64,000 nucleotides of DNA from the NCBI RefSeq assembly GCF_024666595.1, contig NZ_CP088296.1:1550001-1614000 (forward strand), written 5' to 3'. The position numbers and the translations under genes were made by a program. This document shows, one piece after another, positions 1-9,552 of this stretch. Each line of letters starts with the position of its first letter. The stretch's first letter is position 1. Source of the DNA: Sphingomonas sp. J315 (GTDB lineage Bacteria > Pseudomonadota > Alphaproteobacteria > Sphingomonadales > Sphingomonadaceae). The notes under the pieces were generated by a model. That model worked only from the letters and a program-made list of their open reading frames with translations, had not been told where the DNA came from and ran no database searches.

Positions 1-1
1 A

Positions 2-565
2 TTCGCCTGCATCCTCAACGAAGAGGCGAAGGAGCTGGAAGCCGCAGGCGTCGATATTGTCCAGTTCGACGAACCGGCGTTCAACGTCTTTTTCGACGAG
101 GCGAACGACTGGGGCATCAAGACTCTGGAGCGCGCCGCCGAGGGGCTGAAGTGTGAGACCGCGGTCCACATCTGCTATGGCTATGGCATCAAGGCTAACA
201 CCGACTGGAAGAAGACGCTCGGCTCCGAATGGCGGCAATATGAGGAAATCTTCCCCAATTTGCAGAAGTCGACGATCGATATCGTCAGCCTCGAATGCCA
301 GTGTTCGCGCGTACCGATGGACCTGATCGAGCTCATTCGCGGCAAGAAGGTGATGGTCGGCGCGATCGACGTGGCGACCGACACGGTCGAGACGCCCGAA
401 GAGGTCGCGGCGACGCTGCGCAACGCGTTGCGCTTCGTCGATGCCGACAAGCTCATCCCCGCCACCAACTGCGGCATGGCGCCGCTGTCGCGTGCGGTTG
501 CGAACGGCAAGCTGAGGGCGCTGGGTGCGGGTGCGGAGATCGTCCGCAAGGAACTGGCGGCGTAA
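2..565 (+). CDS. Methionine synthase, MetE C-terminal type (5' truncated by window)
   Basis: The last 187 residues of a cobalamin-independent methionine synthase catalytic domain, open from the window edge to a TAA stop. All four zinc ligands of the MetE family are visible: His and Cys in HICYGYG (about codons 56-58), Glu in SLECQCSR, and the distal Cys in TNCGMAPL. The enzyme transfers a methyl group to homocysteine. The next genes include a flavin reductase. That setting recalls the MesD-type core synthases, which work without folate and need an oxygen-dependent partner; this assignment is inference because the N-terminus and upstream genes are missing. A full-length MetE would have the same C-terminal motifs. 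Confidence 0.85.
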   Translation, partial: FACILNEEAKELEAAGVDIVQFDEPAFNVFFDEANDWGIKTLERAAEGLKCETAVHICYGYGIKANTDWKKTLGSEWRQYEEIFPNLQKSTIDIVSLECQCSRVPMDLIELIRGKKVMVGAIDVATDTVETPEEVAATLRNALRFVDADKLIPATNCGMAPLSRAVANGKLRALGAGAEIVRKELAA

Positions 566-650
566 GCAAAAATCGGGTCCGGCGATGCCCACACGGCATC
601 GCCGGACGGCGTATCCGGGCGCGGTCGCGTGCTCGATTCAGGAATATTCG

Positions 651-1649
651 ATGAACGCTCTTCTGCGCCGCCCGCGGCTCGATCCCTATATCTTCGCGAT
701 CATGGCGATGGTCGCGGTGGCCGCGATCATTCCCGCGCGGGGCGTCGGGAAAGAGGTGCTTGATCATGTCGTGCACGCCGCGATCGCGCTGCTGTTCTTC
801 ATCTATGGCGCGAAGATTTCGCGGCAGGCGATCTGGCAGGGCATCGCCCATTGGCGCCTGCAGGGTCTGGTCTTTGCCACCACCTTCCTCGCCTTCCCGG
901 TGATCGGGTTCGCGTTGATCGCTCTGGCGGGGGGCGTTCTGGATAGCGGGCTGGTCACCGGCCTGATGTTCCTGTGCCTGTTGCCCTCCACGGTGCAATC
1001 GTCGATCGCGCTGACCTCAATCGCGCGCGGCAATGTCCCGGCGGCGCTGTGCTGCGCGTCGCTGTCGAACCTAGCCGGGGTGGTGATCACGCCTGTGCTC
1101 GCGGCACTGCTGCTGACCACCAATAGCGGCGGCATTTCGCTCGACGCGGTGCGCGAGATCGCGCTGCAGATCCTGCTGCCCTTCATCATCGGCCAGTTGG
1201 CGCGCCCGCTGGTCGGCGACTGGTTCACCCGCCAGAAGACGCTGACGATGCTGGTCGATCGCGGATCGATCCTGCTGGTCGTCTATGCGGCGTTCAGCGC
1301 GGGCGTGGTCGCGGGCATCTGGAGCAAGGTGACGCCGCAGAGCATTGCGCTGGTCATCCTGCTCGATCTGCTGCTGCTGTCGATCGCCCTCGTCTTCACG
1401 ACTGCGGCCGCTCGCCTGTCGCGCCTGCCGGTCGAGGATGAAGTCACGATCGCGTTCTGTGGATCGCAAAAGAGCATGGCGAGCGGACTGCCGATGGCGA
1501 ACATCCTCTTTCCGGCCAGCACTGTTGGCCTGATCGTCCTGCCGCTGATGCTGTACCACCAGATGCAGCTGATGATCTGCGCCGCGCTCGCCCGGCGCTA
1601 CAGCCTGCGCCCCGAACAAGCCGTGCCGATGGTCACAGCCGCGGCATGA
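651..1649 (+). CDS. BASS-family (bile acid:sodium symporter-like) transporter
   Basis: A 332-residue, very hydrophobic protein with about ten predicted membrane helices, matching the SBF-like subgroup of the bile acid:sodium symporter superfamily in length and in the conserved segment with LPSTVQSSIALTSIARGN and the later CGSQKSMASGLP. The family moves organic acids or related solutes across the inner membrane with Na+ or H+; the substrate here cannot be read from sequence. The ATG at 651 is chosen because residues upstream in the longer open frame are not family-like. It lies 85 bases after the methionine synthase, so it may move a substrate or product of that pathway. Confidence 0.85.
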   Translation: MNALLRRPRLDPYIFAIMAMVAVAAIIPARGVGKEVLDHVVHAAIALLFFIYGAKISRQAIWQGIAHWRLQGLVFATTFLAFPVIGFALIALAGGVLDSGLVTGLMFLCLLPSTVQSSIALTSIARGNVPAALCCASLSNLAGVVITPVLAALLLTTNSGGISLDAVREIALQILLPFIIGQLARPLVGDWFTRQKTLTMLVDRGSILLVVYAAFSAGVVAGIWSKVTPQSIALVILLDLLLLSIALVFTTAAARLSRLPVEDEVTIAFCGSQKSMASGLPMANILFPASTVGLIVLPLMLYHQMQLMICAALARRYSLRPEQAVPMVTAAA

Positions 1650-1687
1650 CCCCGATTCATCCAGCCGTCAGTCAAGGATCAAACCCT

Positions 1688-2257
1688 ATGACCATCCTCC
1701 GCGATATCGACGACGACAGCGATCTGCGCCAGCTGTTCGGCCGGTTCCCGACCGGCGTCACGGCATTGTGCGCGATGAATGGGGACCAGCCGATCGGCAT
1801 GACCGCAAGCGCCTTCGTGGCGATCTCGCTCAAGCCCGCATTGGTCTCGGTGTGCATCAAGCACGGGTCGTGGACCTGGCAGCAATTGCGCGGGTGCGAC
1901 CGGATCGGAATCTCATTTCTGGGCCACGGGCACGCCGCAGTCGCGCGTCAGCTATCGCAGCGCAGCGACGACCGGTTTGAGGGGCTGGATTATGACGTGA
2001 CCACCAACGGCGGGCTGTTCCTCGCCGGTGCGACAGCCTGGCTCGAATGCGCACTCGAGCGGGAGATACCTGCCGGAGACCACGACATCGTCCTGTTTCG
2101 CCTTCATCGCGCATCGGTGGCCAACGCGGTCATGCCTCTCGTCTTCCACTCCAGCGACTTCCACACTCTTGCGCCCGTCGATCAGATGCACTGTTCATTG
2201 CCATCTTCAGGGCTCAAGGTCGGAGCCGCTGCCTCGGCAGCGTGCGCAGATCGATGA
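1688..2257 (+). CDS. Flavin reductase-like FMN-binding protein
   Basis: A 189-residue protein with the flavin_reduct fold: an N-terminal LRQLFGRFPTGVTALCAMN, then GMTASAFVAISLKPALVSVCI, then a late block ending in FHTL. Family members use NAD(P)H to reduce free FMN or FAD for a partner oxygenase. Start 1688 is preferred over the in-frame ATG at 1646 because AAGGA precedes it by about ten bases and the family alignment begins near here. The stop overlaps the start of the thioesterase (ATGA), so the two are translationally coupled. The nearby methionine synthase is a plausible client if it is of the oxygen-dependent type. Confidence 0.85.
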   Translation: MTILRDIDDDSDLRQLFGRFPTGVTALCAMNGDQPIGMTASAFVAISLKPALVSVCIKHGSWTWQQLRGCDRIGISFLGHGHAAVARQLSQRSDDRFEGLDYDVTTNGGLFLAGATAWLECALEREIPAGDHDIVLFRLHRASVANAVMPLVFHSSDFHTLAPVDQMHCSLPSSGLKVGAAASAACADR

Positions 2258-3027
2258 GCAGCGACCTCGCCGCCGTTGCGCCCGGTACCGTCCAGTTGAT
2301 CGATATGATCTTCCCCGGCGATGCCAACCATCACGGCACGCTGTTCGGCGGCGTGGCGCTCGCACATATGGACAAGGTGGCGTTTCTTGCCGCCACACGT
2401 CATGGCCGCGCACCGTTCGTTACCGCAGCATCGGACAAGATCGATTTCAGGGCACCGGGACGCATCGGCGAGATGGTCGAGGCCACCGGTCGCGTGGTTC
2501 GTGTCGGCAACAGTTCGCTCGATGTGGAGGTCGAACTCGTTGCCGAAGCCCTGGTTACTGGTGAGCGACGCACCTGCGCGAGCGGGCGCTTTGCGATGGT
2601 CGCGGTAAAGACGGCCGAAACGGTCCTGCCGCTCCCGCCGCTCGACCTGACTGCTTCTGCGCCAAACGACGATCTCTTGCGGATGGTCGAGATCGTATTC
2701 CCACCGCAGACCAACCATTATGGTACGCTCTACGGCGGCGACGCGCTCAAGATGATGGGCAAGGCGGCGTTTATCGCCGCGACCCGGCGCGCGCGCGCGG
2801 TGATGGTCGTGGCGGCGTCGGACAAGATTGAATTCGAGTCTCCCATCCGTGAAGGTGAGTTGGTCGAACTCGCAGCCAGACCGGTTGGTACCGGCCGCAC
2901 GTCGGTGCAAATCGCTGTGGACCTGTGGGCAGAAGGCCTTTTGACGGGCGAACGCCGCCTGGCCGGGTCGGCGCGCTTTACGATGGTTGCAGTCGACCGC
3001 GAAGGACGGCCCACCGCGTTCGGGTGA
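2254..3027 (+). CDS. Acyl-CoA thioesterase with two hotdog domains
   Basis: A 257-residue protein made of two similar hotdog (4HBT) domains, roughly residues 10-125 and 140-250. Each has the signature seen in the YciA/BFIT class: DANHHGTLFGG with DKIDFRAP in the first and QTNHYGTLYGG with DKIEFESP in the second. The family hydrolyses acyl-CoA thioesters in the cytosol. It begins in the ATGA overlap with the flavin reductase stop. The second repeat carries Asn-His-Tyr where the first has Asn-His-His; both keep the Gly-Gly turn. Substrate chain length cannot be inferred. Confidence 0.85.
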   Translation: MSSDLAAVAPGTVQLIDMIFPGDANHHGTLFGGVALAHMDKVAFLAATRHGRAPFVTAASDKIDFRAPGRIGEMVEATGRVVRVGNSSLDVEVELVAEALVTGERRTCASGRFAMVAVKTAETVLPLPPLDLTASAPNDDLLRMVEIVFPPQTNHYGTLYGGDALKMMGKAAFIAATRRARAVMVVAASDKIEFESPIREGELVELAARPVGTGRTSVQIAVDLWAEGLLTGERRLAGSARFTMVAVDREGRPTAFG

Positions 3028-3128
3028 CATATGCCGCTCACTGCCGTTCTTCTAGGCGGCCTGCGTCTCATCTCCAAGCGAACCGCAAGAGCATGATAAC
3101 GACGACCGCTTTCGGGAATTAGAGCGAG

Positions 3129-3278
3129 TTTTGGTTGAGTGAAGCCCAGTTCGAACGGCTGCGTCCGCTGCCGGACAACGTGCGCGGTGTGGCGCGGGTC
3201 GATGATCGGCGGGTGATCAGCGGCATCATCCGGCGCGCGGTGCATCTCGAACATCTCAACTTTTCTCAGCGGCTTTGA
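3129..3278 (+). pseudogene. IS5-family transposase N-terminal remnant
   Basis: A 49-codon stretch reading FWLSEAQFERLRPL and then GVARVDDRRVISGII, which is the N-terminal DUF4096-like part of IS5-group transposases. It diverges and ends in a TGA where the full protein would continue for several hundred residues. No terminal inverted repeats or target duplication were found. It marks a degraded insertion between the thioesterase and the iron transporter genes. Confidence 0.65.
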
Positions 3279-3417
3279 GCGTCGGATCGCGTTGCGCGCG
3301 GTTTGGCTGGTCGCTAGCGAATCGAATGACGCGCTGCTGATCCCGCCACGGGGTTGTTGAGAACCGGTTGCAACTGGTCTAGATCGGCGGGGTCATTTAC
3401 GAACGACTGGAGTTGAT

Positions 3418-4465
3418 GTGTCGAGATTTCTTGCCGTCGCCGCAACCTTTACGCTCGCGCTGACCACCGCCTGTTCGGACGGCGCCAAGGACAGCGGCGC
3501 AGCCGCGGGTGAACAGGTCGTCAACCTCTACACCGCGCGCCATTATGACAGCGACAATGCATTGTATGAGCGGTTCACGCGCGAAACCGGGATCAAGATC
3601 AACCGGATCGAGGGGCGGCCCGACGAACTCATCGCCCGGATGAAGAGCGAGGGTGCAAACAGCCCTGCCGACCTGTTCATCACCGCCGATGCCGGCGCGT
3701 TGTGGCGCGCGCAGCAGGCGGGCCTGTTCCAGCCGGTTCAGTCCGAAACGCTGACCGCGCGCATCCCCGACAATCTGCGCGAACCCGGCGGAAACTGGTA
3801 CGGCTTCATGCGCCGCGCGCGCGTCGTCGCCTATGACGCGGCCAAGGTTCAGCCCGAAGAGATTGACGATTACGCCAAGCTTGCCGACCCGCGTTTCAAG
3901 GGCAAGATCTGCGTCCGCTCGTCCGACAGCGTCTATAACCTCTCGCTCGTCGGTGCCCTGATCGAGGCCTGGGGGGCCGGCACGCACGGACCAGTGGGTC
4001 AAGAGCATCGTCGCCAACATGGCCCGCCCTCCGGAGGGTGGCGACCGCGACCAGATTTGCGCGGTCGGCGCTGGCGTATGTGAAGTCGCGCTGACCAACA
4101 GCTATTATTATGTGCGGATGGCCACCGGTGAAGACGCAGCGGATCGCGCCATCACGCAGAAGGTGAAGCTCGGATTCCCCAGCCTCGACGGCAAGGGCGC
4201 GCATATCAACATCTCCGGTGGCGGCGTCGCGGCCAACGCCCCGAACAAGGCGAATGCACTCAAGCTGCTCGAATTCTTCGCCTCTGCCGACAGCCAGGCG
4301 CATATCTCGAAGAACAATAACGAGTACCCCGCGTCGCCCGATGTGCCCGCACCGCCGCCGGTGGATGCCTATGCGACCTTCACCGCCAACCCGATGAGCG
4401 TCGCCGCCTTCGCTGCGCGCCAGCCCGAGGCCCAATCGATGATGAGCGCGGCGGGTTGGCGCTGA
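3418..4465 (+). pseudogene. Fe(III) ABC transporter substrate-binding protein, frameshifted
   Basis: An extracytoplasmic solute-binding protein of the FbpA/FutA class, 348 residues when restored. It starts at GTG 3418 with a lipoprotein signal (lipobox LTTAC, Cys near residue 19). The core VNLYTARHYDSDNALYERF and, after the break, CEVALTNSYYYVRM are typical of ferric-iron binding proteins, the last contributing the Tyr-Tyr iron ligands. The frame breaks in a G6 run at 3971-3976; removing one G joins both halves without loss. The stop overlaps the permease start. A sequencing error is more likely than a true pseudogene. Confidence 0.8.
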
Positions 4466-6042
4466 CGGCGCTGCGCCAAGGCGTTCTTCCACGCATCTCG
4501 ATCCCGGCCGCCCTTGCAGGGGCGGCCGGAATTGCCGTTGCGTTGCCGCTGATCGGTGTGGTGTTCGCAGCGCTGGGCAGCGAGACCGCGGACATCGCCG
4601 GGCGCGACGTCGTGCGCTATGCCGCCACCTCCGCCTGGCTGGCGCTGCTCGTCGGCATCGCCACTGCGGTCACCGGCACGGTCGCGGCCTGGCTGGTGGT
4701 GATGCACCGTTTCCCCGGGCGCGACCTGTTCGCCTGGGCGCTCGCGCTGCCGCTCGCCGTCCCCGCCTTTGCGCTGGCCTATGGCTATGCCGATCTGCTC
4801 GATGTCGCAGGGCCGTTGCGCAGCTGGATGCGCGCCGACCTTGGCTTTGACCTGCCATTCGGGATCCGCACCAGCGGCGGGGCGGCATTCGTGCTGTCCT
4901 GCGCATTCTATCCTTATGTCTACCTCGCGATGCGCGCCGCGTTCGTGAACCAGTCGGTCAACATCCTCGAAGCCGCGCGGATGCTCGGCTGCAGCGGATC
5001 GCAGGCGCTGTGGCGGGTGGCGCTCCCGATGGCACGACCGGCGCTCGCCGCAGGCGTCGCGCTCGCAGTCATGGAGACGCTCGCCGATTATGGCGCGGTC
5101 CAGTTTCTGAGCGTCCAGACCCTTACCACCGGCGTCGTGCGCGCCTGGTCGGTCTATGGATCGACGGTCAGCGCCGCACGCTTCGCGCTCCCGCTGCTGG
5201 CAGCCGCAGCGCTGTTGCTGTGGATCGAACGGCAGGGTCGCCGGGGCAGCACGCATGAATCGGGCCGCGGGCGCTGGCGCGACATGCCGGTCCGACCGCT
5301 CGCCGGACCTTCGGCCTGGGCGGCAACCGGATATTGCGCGGTGCTGCTGCTCGCGGGCCTGGTGCTTCCGGTCGGCTGGCTCGCATGGAATGTCGCCGGG
5401 GTCACCCCGGACTGGCCGCGCCTGACCCGCGCGGCGGGACACAGCCTGTCGCTCGGCATCGCCGGTGCGATCGTCACCGTGACTCTCGCAACCATGCTCG
5501 CGCTCGGAACCCGACGGCTGCCGCTTGCCGGACGGCTGGCAAGCCTTGGCTATGCTACGCCCGGCGCGGTGATGGCGATCGGGCTGCTCGCGCCGGCCGG
5601 GGTCATCTGGGGGCTGGTGCCGGGATCGGGCATGGCGGTGGGCATCGTCCTGCTCGTCTATGCCTATGCCGCGCGACTGATGGCGGCCGCGCTTGAGCCG
5701 ATCGACGCGGGCCTGACGCGGGTCACCCCGTCGATGATCCAGGCGGCCCGGACGCTCGGGCGCAGCGAGAGCGGCGCCGCCTTCGCCGTCGAGCTTCCGG
5801 TGGCGCGCGGCGCAATGCTGACCGCCGCACTGATCGTGTTCATCGACGTGCTCAAGGAACTGCCCGCAACGCTGATCCTGCGCCCGTTCGACTTCGACAC
5901 GCTGGCGGTGATCGCCAGCAACTATGCGCTCGACGAGCGGCTGGGCCAGGCCGGGCTGCCCTCGATCCTGATCGTCGCGCTGTCGCTGCCTGCGGTCGCA
6001 TGGCTCACGCGCCGGATTGCGCGGGCGCGGCCCGGCACCTAG
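4456..6042 (+). CDS. Fe(III) ABC transporter permease (FbpB-like)
   Basis: A 528-residue integral membrane protein with two copies of the binding-protein-dependent transport permease domain, each with about six helices and an EAA loop: EAARMLGCSGSQALWRVALP in the first half and QAARTLGRSESGAAFAVELP in the second. The duplicated form is typical of FbpB/FutB ferric-iron importers. It starts at TTG 4456, overlapping the binding-protein stop by ten bases, so the operon is coupled. The late segment FIDVLKELPATLILRPFDFDTLA is characteristic of the iron branch of the family. Confidence 0.88.
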   Translation: MALTALRQGVLPRISIPAALAGAAGIAVALPLIGVVFAALGSETADIAGRDVVRYAATSAWLALLVGIATAVTGTVAAWLVVMHRFPGRDLFAWALALPLAVPAFALAYGYADLLDVAGPLRSWMRADLGFDLPFGIRTSGGAAFVLSCAFYPYVYLAMRAAFVNQSVNILEAARMLGCSGSQALWRVALPMARPALAAGVALAVMETLADYGAVQFLSVQTLTTGVVRAWSVYGSTVSAARFALPLLAAAALLLWIERQGRRGSTHESGRGRWRDMPVRPLAGPSAWAATGYCAVLLLAGLVLPVGWLAWNVAGVTPDWPRLTRAAGHSLSLGIAGAIVTVTLATMLALGTRRLPLAGRLASLGYATPGAVMAIGLLAPAGVIWGLVPGSGMAVGIVLLVYAYAARLMAAALEPIDAGLTRVTPSMIQAARTLGRSESGAAFAVELPVARGAMLTAALIVFIDVLKELPATLILRPFDFDTLAVIASNYALDERLGQAGLPSILIVALSLPAVAWLTRRIARARPGT

Positions 6043-6052
6043 GCGCAAGCGG

Positions 6053-7076
6053 ATGACCCATCCTGTGCTCGACGTCCGGACTGTCTCGCGCCGCTATGGC
6101 GACAGGCCGGCAGTGACCGACGCAAGCTTTACCCTGACGGCGGGGGGCGTCGCCTGTCTGCTCGGCCCGTCTGGCTGCGGCAAGAGCACGCTGCTGCGGA
6201 TGATCGCTGGGCTGGAGCCGGTCGATGGCGGCGAAATCCACCTGGGCGGCACGATCGCTTCGCAGCCCGGGCGGGCGATCGCACCGGAGGATCGCGGCGT
6301 CGGGCTGGTGTTTCAGGACTTCGCGCTGTTTCCGCACCTCAACGTCACCGACAATATCGGCTTTGGCCTGCGCGGGCGTCCGAGCGCGGCGCGGGCAGAG
6401 CGGGTTGCAGCGATGCTCGCGCGCTTTCATATCGAGCATCTGGCGCATGCCTGGCCGCACACCCTGTCCGGCGGGGAGCAGCAGCGGGTGGCAATCGCCC
6501 GCGCGCTGGCCCGCGACCCAGCCCTGGTGCTCCTCGACGAACCCTTTTCCGGCCTGGACGGCCAGCTGCGCGCCGAGGTGCGGGCGGCGGTGCTGGCCGA
6601 TCTGCGCGCAACCGGAACGAGCGTGCTGATCGTCACCCACGACCCGCGCGAAGCGATGCAGGTGGCCGATCACCTGATCCTGATGTCGCACGGACAGATA
6701 TTACAGACGGGGTCGCCGCAGGATTGTTACCGTGCCCCGGTGTCGGTGGGGGCCGCACGATTGCTGGGAGATGCGCTCGTCTTTCCCGCGCAAATTCGGG
6801 CCGGGGTCACCCAGTGCGTCATCGGGACGTTCGACGCGGGGGGCGCAGGCCGACGGCCCCGCCGAGCTGATGGTGCGCCCCGACGCCCTTGCCCTGCGCG
6901 AGAAGTCCCCCATTCGCGCCGAGGTGATCGACACCCGGTTTTCCGGGGACGCAACCGATGTGACGGTACGGATCGCCGAGACCCGCTTCACGCTCTCGGT
7001 ACGGGGCGACGCCCCGCAATCCGGGCAGCAGGTTGGGATTGCGGTCGATCCGAAGCGGGCGCGCATCTTTCGCTGA
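6053..7076 (+). pseudogene. Fe(III) ABC transporter ATP-binding protein, frameshifted near C-terminus
   Basis: ABC ATPase of the FbpC class, 340 residues when restored. Walker A GPSGCGKST, Q-loop VFQDFALFPHLNV, signature LSGGEQQRVAIARAL and Walker B LVLLDEPFSGLD are all intact in the first 220 residues. The frame breaks in a G6 run at 6838-6843; deleting one G restores a TOBE-like C-terminal region to the stop at 7076. The ATPase core is unaffected. It follows the permease stop by ten bases and completes the three-gene iron importer. Confidence 0.85.
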
Positions 7077-7295
7077 GCCTACGCAGGTCGGCGACCTTTC
7101 TGCGGAGGCAAGGCGCACCGCTGTTTCGCATCGTTCGGGGCACTTTCGTTCGATCCGCCCGAGCGACTTCGCACTGATTAGCCCTGCCGCGACGGTCATT
7201 CCCCGGTGCTAATCAAGCCTCCGACAGCAATCATCAGCGCACTCGCCAGCATTCAAAGCCCGACGGGCGCGAGCGCCTCAAGCCAAACTCAAAGT

Positions 7296-7310
7296 TGCAA
7301 CTAATTCGCA
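7296..7310 (+). promoter_or_regulatory. Possible Fur-type operator before the TonB receptor
   Basis: A 15-base imperfect palindrome, TGCAACTAATTCGCA, pairs at five of seven positions around a central A and lies 41 bases before the receptor start. It resembles iron-responsive Fur operators in AT-rich core and spacing, which suits the siderophore receptor downstream. A weak similarity by eye only. Confidence 0.35.
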
Positions 7311-7351
7311 TTACGATTATTCGGCTCGCGATATTCGCGGGAGAGTGGTTA

Positions 7352-9535
7352 GTGATTCGCAATACGCTGATCGGCGCGCTGGTTTCCGGCGCGTCACTTG
7401 CAGGGACCCCGGCCTCTGCGCAGGGGTCGGACCCTGTCGAGAATGAGGTCGTGGTAACGGGGAAGTATCTGGCCGACCGCCTGTCGACACCGCAGCATAC
7501 CCAGCCCCTGGTCGATACGCCGCAAACCATCACCGTCGTTGAGGACGACCTCATGGCCGAGCAGGGCCGCCGCACCTTGCGCGATGCGATGCGCAACATC
7601 ACCGGCATCAGCTTTCAGGCCGGCGAGGGTAATCCGCCAGGCGGATCGGACGCCTTCAATGTGCGCGGCTTTTCCGCGCGGGACGATGTGTTCGTTGACG
7701 GGATTCGCGATCCCGGCAACTATTTCCGCGATCCGTTCTATGCCGAGCGGATCGAAGTCACCAAGGGCCCGGCTTCGGCATTTGCCGGCCGCGGCAATGT
7801 CGGCGGGACCGTCAACATCGTGACCCGCCAACCCGTGTTAGCAGGTCGGATTTCCGGCGAACTGGGTGTCGGCACCGACAACTTCTTCCGTGGTACGTTC
7901 GACGTGAACCAGGTGGTCGACGAAGCGGCCGGCATTGCCGTTCGCCTGACCGCGATGGGACACAGTGCGGATGAGCCGGGCCGCGATCATGTGTTCAACC
8001 GCCGCTGGGCGGTAGCGCCTTCGATCGGCTTCGGCCTTGACGGCGACACCAGCTTCATCGTCAATTATCTACATCTGGAGCAGAACGACCGTCCCGATGC
8101 CGGCTTGCCCAATGGTCGCAATCCCAGTCTGGCGGGATCCGGCTTCGAAGGTCGCGTAGCGCCCGTCCACCGCACCAACTTCTATGGCTATTCGACCGAT
8201 TATCGCACGGTGGCCACGGACAGCGTCACCGGGCGGTTCGAACATCGTTTCAGCGACAGCGTGACCATCCGCAATACGACCCGCTTCGCTAGGGTCCATA
8301 ACGACCAGCTGATCTCATCGCCTCGCTTTGTCGGCAGTGTCACGACGCTGGGACCTGCCACCCAGGCCGTCGGCAATCGCAAGCCGCGCGATCAGGTCGA
8401 CCGGCTGTTCATCAACCAGACCAGCCTGACGGCGAAGTTCGCGACCGGCGGAATCGACCATACGCTGGTGATCGGCGGCGAACTGGTCGACGAATCGAAC
8501 GAGAACCGGCGGCGGCTCGATGCCAATGGCCCTGTGACGAACCTGTTCGACCCGGTGCTCCAGGCGGCAGCGCCGATCGCGTACAACGGCACACGTGCAC
8601 GGACCGATGTGACCACACAGTCGCTCTACATATTCGACACGATCGAACTCGGCGAACAATGGAACATCGTTGCCGGAGTGCGGCATGACTGGGTCAAGAC
8701 CCGCGCGCGGGGCATCGATGATTCCGGCACCGCGCCGGGATTTGTGGTCGATTTCACCCGCAGCGACAGCGAATGGAGCGGCAATGCCGCGCTGGTGTTC
8801 AAGCCGAGCAGCAATTCGAGCATCTATGTCGCCTATGGCACCGCGTTCGAACCGGGCAGCGGGGCGGAGGTCGTTCAGCTGGCGGGCGGTAACAACAATG
8901 CTCCCGTCACCGCAGCCAACTTCTTCGTCGATCCGGAAACGAGCCGGGCGTGGGAAGCAGGTGCCAAGATCGACCTGATGCAGGACACTCTGCAGCTTTC
9001 GGGTGCGGTGTTCCAGATAACCCGCGACAATGCGCGGACCCCGGGCATCAACCCGGGCGATCCAGCGGTCGTGCTGGATGGCGAGCAGCGCGTCAGTGGA
9101 TTTGAACTCCAGGCCGTCGGTCGCGTCACGTCGAAGTGGAACCTGTTCGCAGGGTACAGCTATCTCGATGGAAAAGTGACCCGATCCAACCGTCCTTTTG
9201 AGGTAGGCCAGCGGCTCGACGGAACGCCGGAGCATTCCGCCTCGATCTGGACCAGCTATGCACTGGCGACGGGGTTTGTCATTGGCGGCGGCGCTCAACA
9301 CGTGTCCAGCCGGACAAGCAACATCCGTCCGACCGCGACATCGGATTTCGTGATCGTCACGCCCTCCTACACGGTCTTCGATGCCTTTGCCGAATATGAC
9401 ATCACCGATCGGATCGGACTGCGCGCAAATGTCTATAATATCGGCGACGAAAGCTATTTCTATTCCTTCGCCAGCGGCCAGTCCATTCCGGCGGCGGGTC
9501 GATCGGCAACGCTTACCTTGACGTTCAAATACTGA
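7352..9535 (+). CDS. TonB-dependent siderophore receptor
   Basis: A 727-residue outer-membrane receptor. Starting at GTG 7352 gives a clean signal peptide with cleavage after ASA (residue 23) and places GGGAGAG upstream. A TonB-box-like ENEVVVTG follows, then the plug domain (DTPQTITVV through RIEVTKGPASAFAGRGNVGGTVNIVTRQP, about residues 50-160) and a 22-strand barrel ending in the aromatic LTLTFKY needed for outer-membrane assembly. The plug is of the TIGR01783 siderophore receptor type. The PKHD hydroxylase directly downstream is the usual partner of PiuA/Fiu-like catecholate receptors. Ligand not determinable. Confidence 0.92.
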   Translation: MIRNTLIGALVSGASLAGTPASAQGSDPVENEVVVTGKYLADRLSTPQHTQPLVDTPQTITVVEDDLMAEQGRRTLRDAMRNITGISFQAGEGNPPGGSDAFNVRGFSARDDVFVDGIRDPGNYFRDPFYAERIEVTKGPASAFAGRGNVGGTVNIVTRQPVLAGRISGELGVGTDNFFRGTFDVNQVVDEAAGIAVRLTAMGHSADEPGRDHVFNRRWAVAPSIGFGLDGDTSFIVNYLHLEQNDRPDAGLPNGRNPSLAGSGFEGRVAPVHRTNFYGYSTDYRTVATDSVTGRFEHRFSDSVTIRNTTRFARVHNDQLISSPRFVGSVTTLGPATQAVGNRKPRDQVDRLFINQTSLTAKFATGGIDHTLVIGGELVDESNENRRRLDANGPVTNLFDPVLQAAAPIAYNGTRARTDVTTQSLYIFDTIELGEQWNIVAGVRHDWVKTRARGIDDSGTAPGFVVDFTRSDSEWSGNAALVFKPSSNSSIYVAYGTAFEPGSGAEVVQLAGGNNNAPVTAANFFVDPETSRAWEAGAKIDLMQDTLQLSGAVFQITRDNARTPGINPGDPAVVLDGEQRVSGFELQAVGRVTSKWNLFAGYSYLDGKVTRSNRPFEVGQRLDGTPEHSASIWTSYALATGFVIGGGAQHVSSRTSNIRPTATSDFVIVTPSYTVFDAFAEYDITDRIGLRANVYNIGDESYFYSFASGQSIPAAGRSATLTLTFKY

Positions 9536-9552
9536 TCTTTGAAGGCTCGGGC

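Noticed and set aside
4369..6048. 559-residue minus-strand frame opposite the iron permease
   Set aside because: It is Arg/Gln/Asp-rich with no family likeness, the usual mirror of a GC-rich gene; the plus-strand permease has clear motifs.
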